Translations under genes and position numbers: made by a program | In this document: piece after piece, positions 49,801 to 59,429 of the stretch | Layout of the letters: each line of letters begins with the position of its first letter | How positions within the stretch are numbered: the stretch's first letter is position 1 | DNA from: Lepidostoma basale | Taxonomy: Eukaryota; Arthropoda; Insecta; Trichoptera; Lepidostomatidae | Length of the DNA stretch: 64,000 nt | Assembly (NCBI GenBank): GCA_022606425.2 | Contig: JAHDVF020000413.1 | Location: 1-64,000, forward strand | Reading direction: 5' to 3' | Notes under the pieces: model-generated | What the model was told of the DNA's origin: nothing | Database searches by the model: none | What the model saw: only the letters and a program-made list of their open reading frames with translations

Positions 49801-49897
49801 AGCCACCGGTTCAATGGTGGAAGAGACTCACTGCTGCGATGACAGTCCTCCGATGAGTCTGGGGTCATCATCCCCGCTGCTTATATCAATGGACTAA
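40834..49897 (+). CDS. BRCA2: BRCA2 homologue, 8 exons, 1661 residues
   Basis: Exons that keep one frame: 40834-43856, 44123-44312, 44858-45062, 46232-46422, 46499-46797, 47876-48578, 48687-48776, 49613-49897 (4986 nt with stop). All introns are GT-AG. The start is the ATG at 40834 (A at -3); the frame opens earlier at a TTG. Five BRC-type repeats (RAD51 binding) lie at about residues 178-690. The helical domain (about 880-1007) includes [12 protein letters not shown] and LVLCVS-like [11 protein letters not shown]1 has ELTDGWYGV; the tower region is rich in E/R/Q and includes DPADF and [14 protein letters not shown]2 includes VWRPG; OB3 includes [12 protein letters not shown] and ATDLSTF. The last exon ([15 protein letters not shown] ... 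KDFVPPA) resembles the C-terminal TR2 RAD51-binding region. Role: nuclear mediator that loads RAD51 on ssDNA in homologous recombination and fork protection. I see no clear PALB2-binding motif at the N-terminus. It is shorter than vertebrate BRCA2, as usual in insects. The exact ends of exon 7 and of the C-terminus need cDNA. Confidence 0.93.
41365..42905 (+). other. Five BRC-type RAD51-binding repeats in BRCA2 exon 1
   Basis: The units start at VGFKTANN (residue 180), VGFCTGNN (540), PGFSTANN (587), CGFSTASH (628) and GGFTTANQ (661). Each has the F-x-T-A type RAD51-docking motif followed by a second hydrophobic-acidic motif (IFKNLE, LFKDV, MFESS, LFKDID, IFEDLD). The second unit has Gly in place of the motif Ala; the fourth has lost the central IPVS segment and is about eight residues short. 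The first unit stands ~360 residues from the other four, which are clustered. Confidence 0.9.
43863..44060 (-). mobile_element. (TTAG)-tailed LINE 3' fragment in BRCA2 intron 1
   Basis: TTAACCATCACGCCGTCTCT then GGGTGGGCAGAAAGAATGGA, CATTCATACATCGTGTCATG and TCTCTGACTCCTCACATGG are the reverse complement of the 3' end shared by the window's main LINE family. Its tail begins about six bases after the exon 1 splice donor, so it fills most of this 266-bp intron. Confidence 0.85.
44400..44665 (-). mobile_element. LINE C-terminal fragment in BRCA2 intron 2
   Basis: The minus frame reads [20 protein letters not shown] and [17 protein letters not shown], the usual C-terminus of insect endonuclease-RT proteins, followed by a (TGA)n microsatellite tail at 44402-44418. 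5'-truncated. Confidence 0.85.
44728..44825 (+). mobile_element. Second LINE tail in BRCA2 intron 2
   Basis: CCTGCATCGCTCAGGGCGCA and TAGACTGG match, in opposite orientation, the minus-strand LINE at 53815-53850 ([11 protein letters not shown]). It is plus-oriented and ends in an A/G-rich tail just before exon 3. Confidence 0.75.
45093..45513 (+). mobile_element. (TTAG)-tailed LINE 3' end in BRCA2 intron 3
   Basis: The open frame 45097-45381 reads [28 protein letters not shown] and [14 protein letters not shown], the C-terminus of a LINE polyprotein, followed by a non-coding tail with TGCCTACCCC, GGCGTGATGG and (TTAG)n. It meets an inverted copy tail-to-tail at about 45514. Confidence 0.88.
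45514..45615 (-). mobile_element. Inverted LINE tail, tail-to-tail with the previous copy
   Basis: TAACTAACTAACCATCACGC, GAAGGGGTAGGCAGAAAGAA and TTCCTGACATATTTCTCTCG are the reverse complement of the same 3' end; the fragment is cut off after CTCAACATTTG. The joint is a palindrome of about 44 bp at 45491-45536. Confidence 0.85.
45616..46070. other. BRCA2 intron 3, unassigned stretch
   Basis: GC-richer than its surroundings. The minus strand holds a 73-residue frame (45875-45654) ending in [16 protein letters not shown] do not recognise it and it has no neighbours that support a gene. It could be part of an LTR or other TE. Confidence 0.3.
46071..46205 (+). repeat. Dispersed repeat copy A (BRCA2 intron 3)
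   Basis: Landmarks GTGCGCTAAGAAATGGGCTT, TGGCACGGAG and GGCCGAAAGTGAACACCGAG recur at 47090-47216 with about 85% identity by eye, both plus-oriented. It lies directly before BRCA2 exon 4. Possibly a SINE; no Pol III boxes are clear. Confidence 0.7.
47090..47216 (+). repeat. Dispersed repeat copy B (BRCA2 intron 5)
   Basis: Second copy of the element at 46071-46205, sharing GCTAAGAAATGGGCTTTGGC and CTGGCCGAAAGTGAACACCG and ending in CCTCTCTCGC. Confidence 0.7.
47361..47558 (+). mobile_element. (TTAG)-tailed LINE 3' fragment in BRCA2 intron 5
   Basis: GAGATAGACCGAGGAAAACG, TGATACGATGTATGAATGTA and TGCCTACCCCTTCGGAGAGA followed by TTAGTCAGTTAGTTAA match the family 3' end. A short inverted remnant of the same family (CCTCAACATCCATACATCG) follows at 47580-47640. 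Confidence 0.82.
47748..47813 (-). pseudogene. tRNA-like remnant in BRCA2 intron 5
   Basis: On the minus strand, GATAGAACGCTCGGCTCCTG (D-arm-like to anticodon-like) is followed by GGGTTCAAGCC, close to a Pol III B box. The T-stem pairing has a mismatch and I cannot fold a clean acceptor stem. It is likely a tRNA pseudogene or the head of a tRNA-derived SINE. Confidence 0.35.
48825..49165 (-). mobile_element. LINE 3' fragment in BRCA2 intron 7
   Basis: TGGACTGCCGCACTTTTCTT, CATTCATACATCGTGTCATG, GATCGTGCCACGTTTTCCTC and TTCCATATGTCCAAACCATC are the reverse complement of the family's C-terminal coding and 3' region. It begins 49 bases after exon 7. Confidence 0.85.
49314..49590 (-). mobile_element. 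LINE RT C-terminal fragment in BRCA2 intron 7
   Basis: The minus frame reads [39 protein letters not shown] and [11 protein letters not shown], a well-known post-RT motif order of insect LINEs. It ends about 25 bases before the last BRCA2 exon. Confidence 0.88.
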
Positions 49898-49917
49898 TAG
49901 AATTTCCCAATGCTGCA

Positions 49918-50600
49918 TATGAACATCTTCTTCCTTCCGGTGCCGTGTCAAGTCCCCCCAACGTTGGCGATCACATCATCAAAGGCATCTCTGTCCTGCG
50001 CCACTTGGAACAGGTTCTGAACTCTCCAATCTTTTATATTCCGCAGCCGGGATAACTACCTTCTACCAACTCCCCGACATCCCTCTATTCATGAGACCTT
50101 TCTAACCTTCACACTGGACAACAGCTCTCTATTGGCTCCGGCTCTCTGCAGTACGTCTGCATTACTGAGCCTATTGATCCACGGAGCGTTCTGCGCTATA
50201 TCCACATCTCACCAAACAAATTCATTATATTCACTTTCAGAGTCCAAGTTTCACAGCGGTACTGTAAAACATGTAACATTTAAGCATTCATTGTCGGAGT
50301 TTCAAGTTAAGATTATCGTTGCAAAAGAATGTTCTCATTTTATTAAATGCAGCTCGTGTAACTTCTGCATTTTATTTCAGTATCCCGCTTTAGTGATAAT
50401 GCTGCCAAGGTCGACCATTTCAACATTCGCACCATTCAGTTGCAGAGTGGATGAAGAATAATCAAGTCGCCCAAATGTCATCCATTTGGTCTTCGCAACA
50501 TTGATTTTCAAGCTGTATCAGTTTTATTCAGGAGTCCTTGAAGATCGCGTATACTGTCTGCTAAAATAACCGTGTCATCAGCACACCCGATGTTATTATG
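49918..50600 (-). mobile_element. LINE fragment between BRCA2 and FANCL
   Basis: Toward 50600 the minus strand reads IGCADDTVILADSIRDLQGL (RT catalytic block, YADD-like CADD), and toward 49920 the 3' end with GGTGCCGTGTCAAGTCCCCC-type sequence, which matches (inverted) the tail at 55380-55480. Frames are broken between. Confidence 0.75.
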
Positions 50601-50714
50601 AACACTGCATGTATATTGCAAGGCGGGCAACAGAATAAATGGTGATATTAGTAGTGTTGTCATCTAATCTATGATGGCATTGCATAACAGTGTTTTTATG
50701 CCAACCTTTTATGT

Positions 50715-50995
50715 ATAGAAATGAAGCATGGAACTAGCAAAAGAAGTATGAAAGTAGAATAAATGCAGTAGAAATGTGTAGCAAATCTGTATAATAAAAT
50801 AAGTGAATGCAGTGCTAATGAAAGTGTTATGAACTAAATAATGAAAGGGTCGTTAAGTAACGATGTTAGTGGAACGAGAAATAGAGGAAAACCTGGCACA
50901 ATCACAATACACGTGTGTGCGTGGCGCGGTGTATGAATGTGGAGGAAGCAAGAGAAGTGTATCAGGGAAGAACAGTTCAGGGTGATTATTAGTTA
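50715..50995 (+). mobile_element. Decayed (TTAG)-tailed LINE 3' end
   Basis: ATGAAGCATGGAACTAGCAA and GAAAGTAGAATAAATGCAGT match the LINE at 58675-58735, followed by GAGGAAAACCTGGCA, GGTGTATGAATGTGGAGGAA and a short TTAGTTAG end. Internal deletions. Confidence 0.75.
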
Positions 50996-51177
50996 GTTAT
51001 ATTTTTTATCAAAGATTGTTTGTAGCCCCTGCCCGGTGTCTCCTATTGCCATGTTATGTTTAAATCATTTATTTTGAAATACACGTTATAATATTGAAAC
51101 TTTATTTATTTATTCCACATGCTTCTTCAGCGTCCATCAACCAAGTTCACAATGTTCCAAGAATCCGACCAGAGAAA

Positions 51178-51550
51178 TCAGGTAAAGTAAGACAATAGCG
51201 TGCGATAAAAAGCAATAACACAAAGTAAAATAAGACGTATGATTGGGAAAAGAAATGCAAATTGGGCAAAATAAGACAAAGCAAAAACACATAAATAAAG
51301 TAAAGCAAGACAATAGTATAGTATAAAGAAAGAAACACAAATCAGGTCAGATAAAAAGCAAAAACACAAATAAAAAAAGGCAATAGCATAGTATAAAGAA
51401 AAGACACAAATGAGGCAATTAAAATAAGACAAAAGCATGAGATAAAAAGTAAAACAAGACTAATAATATGATAAAGAAAATAAACAAATCAAGTAAAATA
51501 AGACAAGACAATAGCACATGATGAAGAAAAGAAATACAAATCAGATTTTG
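51178..51550. repeat. Degenerate A-rich minisatellite
   Basis: Loose repeats of AAAATAAGACAATAGCA and GATAAAGAAAAGAAACACAA at about 55-70 bp spacing. The composition is strongly purine-biased on the plus strand. Minus-strand open frames here (hydrophobic, Leu/Phe/Cys-rich) result from this composition. Confidence 0.6.
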
Positions 51551-52526
51551 TGCTTAATTATTGCAATGTGTTGAACTCCAATAAATACCATTTATATCAT
51601 ATTTGGTACTAACTACTCGTACAACGCGCTTGATTCTCGCTACATTTTATAACGACTAAGCAAGGCGAAATTTACAATTCCCATAAAATGTAATAAAGCT
51701 TCTAGAAAATTTAAGTTCTCATTCATAGCATTTAGCAAACTACTTTATTAACAGAACTTTATTATTGTTTTAGAAGTCGCCTGGAGTATCACTCCTATCT
51801 TATACGCCAAAGAATTGACCAGAATAATTACAAATATTTGTGAACTAAACAACTTGTGTGCTAAACAATCATTCTCCATAGATGGCGTTAGTGGGTGGAT
51901 TGTATAGATTAATCTTAAAATTGATAAGTACAATCAAATCTACATAGATGGCTAACTGGAACTGACACGTGAAGATAGCTATGGATTTGGAGTATATATA
52001 CAACTTCCAAAAATGTATCATGCATGATCATAATAACAATGGTGGAATGGGTAATGTTGTAATTACATAAAGCGTGCGCTTAACCCAACCAATGACAGGT
52101 CATAAGTCCTGTAAACACCTTGATCATCCATATTCAGTTTGCGTCTTCGTCTCTATTGAGATACAATTAAAAAATTTGAATTAACCACCCACAGGTGAAA
52201 ATCCAGGATTCGTATACAGATATACTCGTAAGTATACATTTCACAAATATTAATAAATACTAATTATATGCCCAATTTCTGTTCATTACGTAATAATACA
52301 ATTAATTCAATCAACACGTTAATTTATAATGGAAAAATGCAGAGAACCTTAACGAAACGTCCGATATTGGAGTTATTACATGCGAGCAATGTGTAATAGC
52401 TACAATGTTTATATTGTCTGTGGATGATGTGTACAGCGTCTATGGTATATTTTTGACAGCTCCAAATCAAAGTATTTTGCCAAAATTGTTTCTTGCACTT
52501 AGTTTGTTAATTTTAAATGAAGTACA
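51551..52526. other. AT-rich region upstream of FANCL, no gene seen
   Basis: No coding signal or recognised transposon. It includes one TACTCGTA at 52223-52230 and one at 51614-51621. The FANCL promoter and 5' UTR presumably lie in its last part. Confidence 0.4.
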
Positions 52527-55500
52527 ATGGATTTTAATGGACTACAAAAACAGCGTCAAATGTTTAAACATTTTATGAAAAATGATAATCTCAGCGATGG
52601 CGAACTATTTGAAAATATAAACAATATTTTAAATGTGAATAAACCTCCGCAGATCTGCTCGAGAGGAATTACAAGTTTAGTTGGACTGATGCCCCATCTA
52701 GAGCACCTGAGGAGGGTCCGCGGGGACGCGAGGGTCGTTCTTGATACTGCCTTCAGGACTGTTCGATTGGAAGTGAAGGACGCTTTGGATTGTTCGCATT
52801 TTTTAATTCTGATTCTAGACGGAGCCCACTTTAAGATATCGGAACACAGTTTGCCTGACTTGGAAGAGCTGTCGGCGAAGTTCGCTGGTAATCATCTTTA
52901 TTATACGTTCTAAACTAGCATTAATGGAAGCATGGCTTATTTATTTATTTTATAGACAAATAGCAGTTTTACTGTGTTCCCATTAGTACAATATTCACTG
53001 TGGGACAAAAAACATATTTAATAAGGTAATGATTTTTGAAAAAGAAGAAACAGTCTGCAACATTAGCGTGAATGGTGAAAATTTGTTGAGTTTGTGTATT
53101 TAGGTAGTATGTTTACAGTGGAGAGGGATATTGAAAGAAGGGTTGGGGCAGGCAACAGAGTGAATGGGGCAATTCTTTCCTCACATATTTCTCACGCTTC
53201 CTCAACATTCATACATCGGGTCATGCACGCGCATCGATTTCTCTGACTCCTCACATGGCCGACATTCAATATTTGATTTATTTGATCGTGCCACGTTTTC
53301 CTCGGTCTTCCTCTATTTCTGGTTCCATATACATCATTAACATATACTTTATTTACCATTCTTTCTTCACTCATTCTTCCCATGTGTCCAAATCATCTTA
53401 ATGACCCTTTCATTATTTTGTTCATAACACCATCATTCGCACCATATTCACTTCTTACATTTTTTGTACAGCATTTATCCATATATAAGGGTCGGCACTA
53501 GAAACTCCATTGCGATACTACTCCCTACTTTTGATATCTTTCTCCATTTGTCCATCCCTTGTAAACATACTTCCCAGATAAATAGATTGGTTAACTTGCT
53601 CTGATTTCTCTTCCCTTCTTCTTTCTTCTTTTTGCCCTGTCACACCTCCGTGGTGCGTAGGGCCTCAAGGAACCTTCTCCACCCGACTCTATCGCATGCC
53701 TGATGCCCAACATCATCCCAAGTGAGGCCTGCTGCCTTAACCTCGTCCTGCAGGGTGGCTCCTCCAGGTGGCTCTAGGTCTGCCTCGCTTTCTCTTTCCC
53801 CCCATAGGGGACCAGTCTAGTGCGCCCTGAGCGATGCAGACTGGGTTCCGTCTCAGAGTGTGACCGATCCACTGCCATTTGCATCTAGCGACTTGTTCTC
53901 TAATTGGCTTTTCGCCTGCCATGGTCCAGAGAACGGCATTTGACACTGTTTGGGGCCAATAGATTTTGAATATTGAGCGAAGGCACCTATTTATAAACAC
54001 CTGGAGTTTACCAATAACGTCTATTAAATTAGATGATTGTAAAAGCAGGCAGCAGATTGGTGTTGTGAATATTTCCACAGATCTAACATCGGCGCTGGAT
54101 GCATTCACGGGGGCCCTGCTCGGCCTCTCTGACTACCTGGAGCTGATGGCGGCCATAGACAAGAGGTGCTGGGTCATCGACCCTCAGAACCCCACCTTCA
54201 GAGACAACTTCCGTAGGATCATGATCGGCAAGTAGTCACGCTCAACATCATCGTCATTAGAAAGGTCTCATATTTGGGTCACGTGCTAAGGGGAGAAAAA
54301 TACCACCTCCTTCGACTGATATTAACTGCCCTACCTTTGGGTTATTTTCCGAGAAACGTGCAAAAAAGCAGGTGTTTTGTTAATGAAATTTAATTACATA
54401 TATTAATTCTATATATTAGATATATTCTGATTTTGAAAATTTGGTTTGGTTCATGTGGTGCTCCTGTAAATTTGGAGATATTTCGTGTATAAGTGAATTG
54501 TTTTGGTCAATTTAATTGTTGCCGCAATTTATAATAGTTAATTGTGACACGTAATACGTTTGTACTGTTTTGCTGTCAAAATTATATTAGTTTTTTCGTT
54601 TTTATAAAGAATTTTGACAGGTGTAAAAATAAATTTTTCATTTGTTCCAATGACAATTTGAATAATTTCTTCAATATTATTTTAAGTTCTTGCTGGTTAA
54701 GTGCCTAATTACAGCTAATTTAAAAAACGGTGGATACGTGTAACACAAATGAAATAAACACAAAAGTCCGGATCGTCCATGTCAACATGTGCAACATCGA
54801 AAAAAACATAATGTGTTATTATTATAATTATGTGTTAAATTAAAAAACGGTGGATACGTGGAACATAAATTAAATAGACAATATGTGCACCGTCTAAAAA
54901 GAACATTTTGTGTTAAATTATAAAATTATTATTTTGTTATTGTATTTTATATTATTTGTTTTAGATTTATTTTGTGGGTGTTGGACGATCCAAGTGTGCG
55001 CGGGAGATGCCTATTGGTGGCGATGAGGTTCGCAACCCATCACACCGCGTCTCCCGCGGGGCAAAAAAAGAAGGATGGAGTGCCGCATCGGTTAAAGTGT
55101 GGCAGTCCATCCTTTCTGCCTACCCTTTCGGGGAGACGGCGTGATGGTTAGTTAGTTATTAATTCTATTTTTTTAAATTACGGAACGTCAAATACTCGGC
55201 CGCACACTTGGCCTGCCCCTTGTAAAACTATCATATTTATTGTACTCGAGTGTTGTTGGCACACGCGCGTATCCCTAACAGTTTGTACATTCAAATACTT
55301 AGGGTGGTTAGTGGGTAAAGTGGGGGGACGTCAGGGAGTTGGTAGAAGGCAGCTGTCCTGGCTGCGGAACATCAAAGAGTGGACAGGAATAACAAGAGTT
55401 CAGAACCTGTTCCAAGTGGCGCAGGACAGAGATGCCTTTGCTGCTGTGATTGCCAATGTTGGAGGGACCTGACACGGCACGGAAAGAAGGAGAATGGTTA

Positions 55501-57854
55501 TAATAGTTTCGCTTGGACCCAAGCTTCATCAGGGCAGTATAACAACTTGTAAGCTTGGGTCCTTTCATATAAACCATCCACCCTTTCATTATTTTGTTCA
55601 TAACACTTTCATTAACTTCTTATATCCATTTGGGAGATGCCGTGTTGGTCAGTTGGTGAGCTAGTTTGTTGAATGAACTTCCATCAAGAGATTTCTGTAT
55701 TATCATTAGGTTATGTGTGTGTCAGGTGACGACACATCTCTGGTGTTGACTGCGGACCCCACGGCCGGGGGTCCCCCGACCTTCAACGTGCTGGGCCCCT
55801 CCGCCAGGACGGGCAGCCTCGTGCCCCGCATACACGCCTACCGGGACCTCTGGGACTGGCACATGGGGATTGACAATCTGTATTTGATGCTCGGTAATCA
55901 ATTCATTTTATACCATTCTATTCAACCTGTTTCGGAAGTACGGCGGGGATTTTATTTAACTAACTAACTAACTCCGCCTGCCCCCGGATCTCTCATCTCC
56001 AGGGCTGCGTCTCCCTAAGCCGAGTCTGTAGAACATCCCACTCGCTCCAGTGCAGGCAATTAGTCTCTCCCCGTGCTCACCGACACACGTCCTTGTTTTA
56101 GTACAGCGGAGACTGTACGGAGGGAGTGTACGAGTATGTAGTTAAAAATATGTATGTACAGTAGACGCTCTCTTAACCGTTCCGCCGCTTTAACCGGCCT
56201 CTTCTAGGAAGTCTAGGAAGTCGTCATTTGATGAAATACTAAAATCTACATTTGTCAAATCATGGCCTGACATTGAAAAAGTTGTTGAATCAAGTTTGGA
56301 GGACACTTCCTTGGAAAATGATGAACACAGAACCTGAACCAGGTGACAATGCAACTTTGCTAAAAGACTTACAACTACTTGAAGATGTGGGATTCAGGAA
56401 TGGGTTCTTGAAGGTGATGACCCTCTTGAAAATGAAATGTTGAATGACGACGAGATAGTTCAGACTGTTATCAAGGAAGCACTAGAGGAAGAGTACGAAG
56501 AAGACAACCCGGTTAGCCACGGCGAAGGAGAAGAGGCTCTACGGGTGGCGGCGATGTACATTCAGCAGCAGAAGGATTCTACTGCAGTAGATGTAATGTT
56601 CATAAAGAAATGGCGTGACTACGCTAGTCCATTCCACACAAGAAGCAGCGGAAAATAACATAATTTTTTAATCCATTGTAGGCCCCTAGTTATTAAAAAA
56701 AAGTGATTTGTGGCTTTTTCCTGTACTTTTTACAGTTTGTGAAATGTAAGTTTTTAATGTGTGAGTTTCTAATACAGAATAAAAGTTCTGTTTTCTTAGC
56801 ATTTTGAAAAAAAAATGGTTTTTTTTCTTCCTTGCGAAAGTGTTTTTTTAAATTTTCACTACCTTCTCTTTAACCGGTTTTTTCGTTATCCGACCCTGAA
56901 CTTGTACTGTATTGACTGACTTTGTTGCTTAGAAATTACAGAGTTTCCCCAAAGGCCTGCGGCCGTGAGCGAGGAATCGCAAGGTCCCGAGTGCGCCATC
57001 TGCTTGGGTCCGCGGGACGTACGGGGCGACCTGCCCTCCGTGGTCTGCGACCGCGCCCACTGCCGCCTCCACTACCACGAGGCCTGCCTCTTCCAGGTGA
57101 CGTATTTCAATCTGTTTTATTAAAACGAAGAAATGATTGCATCATCTTCTTCTTAAAGTGCCCTGTCAGGTCCCCCCGACGTTGGCCATCACTCTGGTAA
57201 ACCTATCCTGCGCTGTCCGGAATAGCTCCTCCACAGTTCCGTCCATTCCCTCACATTGCGCAGCCGAGAGATCCGCCTCCTCCCTGCCTTCGCATCATAA
57301 ATAACATTAAAAAAGGATAGACATAGAAGGCAACATTACCCGCCGCTTACCCGAAGCTGTTATATGCTTTTTGAAGCCACATTTCAAATGCCTCTAACCG
57401 GTTCATTGTATTTACTTTAATGTCCATGTCTCACACCCATAGAACAGAACATACCACTTTAACATCCTCTGTCTTAGTTTTAAGTTGACATTGTCATTGC
57501 AAATTAGCTATTATGAATGTCTTATTTTTCCGATTCAAAATGGCTAATTTTTGATTGGGTACTGACTACCCAACACAGGAACGTAAGGGAAAGGTTAAAT
57601 GAATTCAATTATTTATTGAGTTGTCCTAAACATGTCTGATATTTAATTAAAAAGAAAAGTAAGAATGCAGCAAGAAATAGTTGAAGTTAGGTTAGTTAGA
57701 TGGAGCGAATGGTTCTCAATTGTAATTGTGATAATATCTGTTTCAGTGGCTTTCATCCGTGACGGGAAACCCTCAGATTCTGAACAAGATCCACGGGGAA
57801 TGTCCCATGTGCGGCATGGTGATATCCTGTGCTGTTGTGACAACCGATTTCTGA
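52527..57854 (+). CDS. FANCL: FANCL homologue (Fanconi anaemia E3 ubiquitin ligase), 5 exons, 315 residues
   Basis: Exons: 52527-52887, 54081-54227, 55726-55893, 56933-57096, 57747-57854 (948 nt with stop), in one frame. The start ATG has a strong context (ACAATGG). Exons 1-3 match the UBC-RWD-like central region: RVVLDTAFRTVRLEVKD, WVIDPQNPTFRDNFRRIMIG, LWDWHMGIDNLYLML. Exons 4-5 form the FANCL C-terminal RING: ligands C246, C249, C264, C269, H274, C277, C299, C302, with the last pair in GECPMC. W281, the first residue of exon 5, and I248 sit where human FANCL contacts its E2 UBE2T. Role: nuclear E3 of the Fanconi core complex that monoubiquitinates FANCD2/FANCI in interstrand-crosslink repair. 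It is about 60 residues shorter than human FANCL; the N-terminal ELF domain is not recognisable and an upstream or small internal exon may be missing. Intron 2 uses a GC donor. Confidence 0.9.
53165..53630 (-). mobile_element. LINE 3' fragment in FANCL intron 1
   Basis: The minus strand includes [20 protein letters not shown] and [12 protein letters not shown], the family's C-terminus, with upstream coding sequence toward 53600. 5'-truncated and without its (TTAG)n tail. Confidence 0.85.
53637..54060 (-). mobile_element. Second LINE fragment in FANCL intron 1
   Basis: The minus frame reads [48 protein letters not shown] and KRKRGRPRATWR, a distinct LINE family with the usual C-terminal motif order. 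It stops about 20 bases before FANCL exon 2, leaving only the acceptor site. Confidence 0.9.
54228..54233 (+). other. GC-type splice donor of FANCL intron 2
   Basis: Exon 2 ends ATGATCG and the intron starts GCAAGT. With this cut the next exon (GT-GAC-GAC...) continues in frame as G-D-D-T-S-L-V; using the nearby GT at 54232 would give an immediate stop (TGA) after joining. GC-AG introns with a GCAAGT consensus are a known minor class. Confidence 0.75.
54545..55162 (+). repeat. Dispersed element copy 2, without nested insertions (FANCL intron 2)
   Basis: Matches copy 1 (38310-39530) on both sides of that copy's insertion. It also contains an internal duplication: TTAAAAAACGGTGGATACGT occurs at about 54719 and 54841. 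It ends CCTACCCTTTCGGGGAGACG, GCGTGATGGTTAGTTAG. Confidence 0.85.
55310..55485 (+). mobile_element. LINE C-terminal fragment in FANCL intron 2
   Basis: The plus frame reads GRRQLSWLRNIKEWTGITRV, QNLFQVAQDRDAFAAVIANV then GGT and a stop, the C-terminus of a LINE polyprotein, followed by ACACGGCACGGAAAGAAGG as 3' tail. Confidence 0.88.
56159..56909 (+). mobile_element. pogo/Tigger-like transposon relic in FANCL intron 3
   Basis: The ends are TA-CAGTAGACGCTC and GTACTG-TA, so the terminal CAGT/ACTG pair is flanked by TA on both sides, the target of Tc1/mariner-pogo elements. Inside, plus-strand frames read SSFDEILKSTFVKSWPDIEK, then after frame breaks MLNDDEIVQTVIKEALEEEY and VMFIKKWRDYASPF, which resemble the C-terminal region of Tigger/jerky transposases. 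No DDE catalytic domain is left. The element ends 23 bases before FANCL exon 4. Confidence 0.72.
57135..57500 (-). mobile_element. LINE 3' fragment in FANCL intron 4
   Basis: GCCCTGTCAGGTCCCCCCGA and CGTTGGCCATCAC are the inverted form of the tail at 49930-49970 and 55440-55480; further right, CCATGTCTCACACCCATAG and surrounding sequence correspond to an RT C-terminal region with broken frames. Confidence 0.7.
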
Positions 57855-57929
57855 CGGATCCTGCTTCTCCTGTTCAACGAATCCTACTCTCCACATCTAT
57901 TGTTTAATATTATTTATTCATTCTTGAAT

Positions 57930-58335
57930 GATTCACGCATACTGCCGTGATGACTTGTGGGATGGAGACTACGACCCGCACCAAGAGAAATGTAGAGAGA
58001 TTAAGACTCACGCAGCGTTCCATGGAAAGACCGGCGTCAGTCTCCGAGATAGAATCAGAAATGAGGAGATTAGAACAAAAATAACGGACATCATGGAACG
58101 ACTAGCGAGACTGAAGTGGCAATGGGCGGGTCATGTGGCGAGACAGAGTGAGGATAGATGGACCCAGAAGGTGGAGACCATGGGAGAATAGGAGAAGCGT
58201 CGGCCGACGACATTGCTGCCGTGGGGGGGGGGGGAAATGGGGCTGCGGCTGGCAGGAGACAGAGACGAGTGGAAGGGAAGGGAAGAGGCCTATGTCCAGC
58301 AGTGGACCGATAAAGGCTGACGAAGAAGAAGAAGT
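57930..58335 (+). mobile_element. LINE C-terminal fragment downstream of FANCL
   Basis: The plus frame reads GVSLRDRIRNEEIRTKITDI and LARLKWQWAGHVARQSEDR, then the 3' part in shifted frames, including a 12-base G run (58226-58237) and a CCAGCAGTGGACCGATAAAG end typical of this LINE group. Confidence 0.88.
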
Positions 58336-58357
58336 AGAAGATTCATTCTTACTAATT

Positions 58358-58440
58358 AAAAAAATATTATTAGTACTTATAACAAATAGCCCAGGTTCAT
58401 TTTTAAATTTAAATTATGTCCAAAACATGTCGCGTTTTTT
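58358..58440 (+). repeat. Short dispersed repeat, second copy of 39640-39725
   Basis: ACAAATAGCCCAGGTTCATT and TTTAAATTTAAATTATG correspond to the copy upstream of BRCA2. Family unknown. Confidence 0.55.
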
Positions 58441-58609
58441 TTAATATTTTGTGGAATAAACAAAGTTATAGAATAGGTGTATGAGAAAACCAGAACACGG
58501 CTACTGCTGATGGCCGTACACCGTATACTGTTCCTCCTCTACCTCATCAGACCTGAAGACCAATCACAGTGAGAGACTAAACTTTTCACCCTAAAGTCAT
58601 TTTAAAACT

Positions 58610-59117
58610 ATATATTTGTACAGAAGAAAAATGCCTTATGTTACAACATTTGTTTTACTTACTCCCCTTATGTACGGAAGTGAAGCATGGAACTGGCAAA
58701 AGAAGGATGAAAGTAGAATAAATGCAGTAGAAATGGGATCTCTAAGACGAATGTGTCGCAAATCTGTATATGATAGAGTGACAAATGCAAGTATAAGAAG
58801 TGAATGCGGTGTGAATCAAAGTGTTGATGAACAAAATAAGGAAAGGGTCACTAAGATGGTTTGGACACATGGAAATAATGAGTGAAGACAGAACCAGAAA
58901 TAGAGGAAGACCGAGGAAAATGTGGCACCATCAAATAAATCAAATATTGAATGTCGGCCACCTGAGGAGTTGGAGAAATGGACGCGCGTGCGTGACACGA
59001 TGTATGAATGTAGAGGAAGCGAGAGAAGTATGTCAGGACAGAACAGTGTGGCGTTCCATTATTTCTGCTTACCCCTCCAGGGAGACGGCGTGATGGTTAG
59101 TTAGTTAGTTAGTTACT
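58610..59117 (+). mobile_element. (TTAG)-tailed LINE 3' end, most complete copy
   Basis: The frame 58616-58885 reads LTPLMYGSEAWNWQKKDESR, INAVEMGSLRRMCRKSVYDR, and the continuation [20 protein letters not shown] and [19 protein letters not shown] runs in the next frame. The tail has GGGAGACGGCGTGATGG and (TTAG)n at 59095-59115. Confidence 0.9.
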
Positions 59118-59429
59118 CTCATATAATCATTTAAGCAAAAAATAGGGGTCAACCTGATCCTGAGAGATAAAAAACTAGAAACTTGAATACACCTTCATTT
59201 TGGGGTTTTATTACCTATTTTATGTCTCATGGTGCTTGCTTTTGTTTCCTGACCAAGAGGAGAAATTGTCAATAAACTAACCAATGCAAATCTATAAAAT
59301 ACATACTACTAGTCGCTAGTCAACCGAGACCCTTTTAGACGAAGGCGTTAATCTGCTGCTACGCTGTACAAGATTGTTAGAGAGCAGCTTCTGTGAGTAT
59401 TTAATAATTTGTATATATATCTACATTAC

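Noticed and set aside
51137..51438. Hydrophobic Cys/Phe/Leu-rich minus frames as small membrane proteins
   Set aside because: They come from the purine-rich minisatellite read on the opposite strand and overlap one another in all frames.
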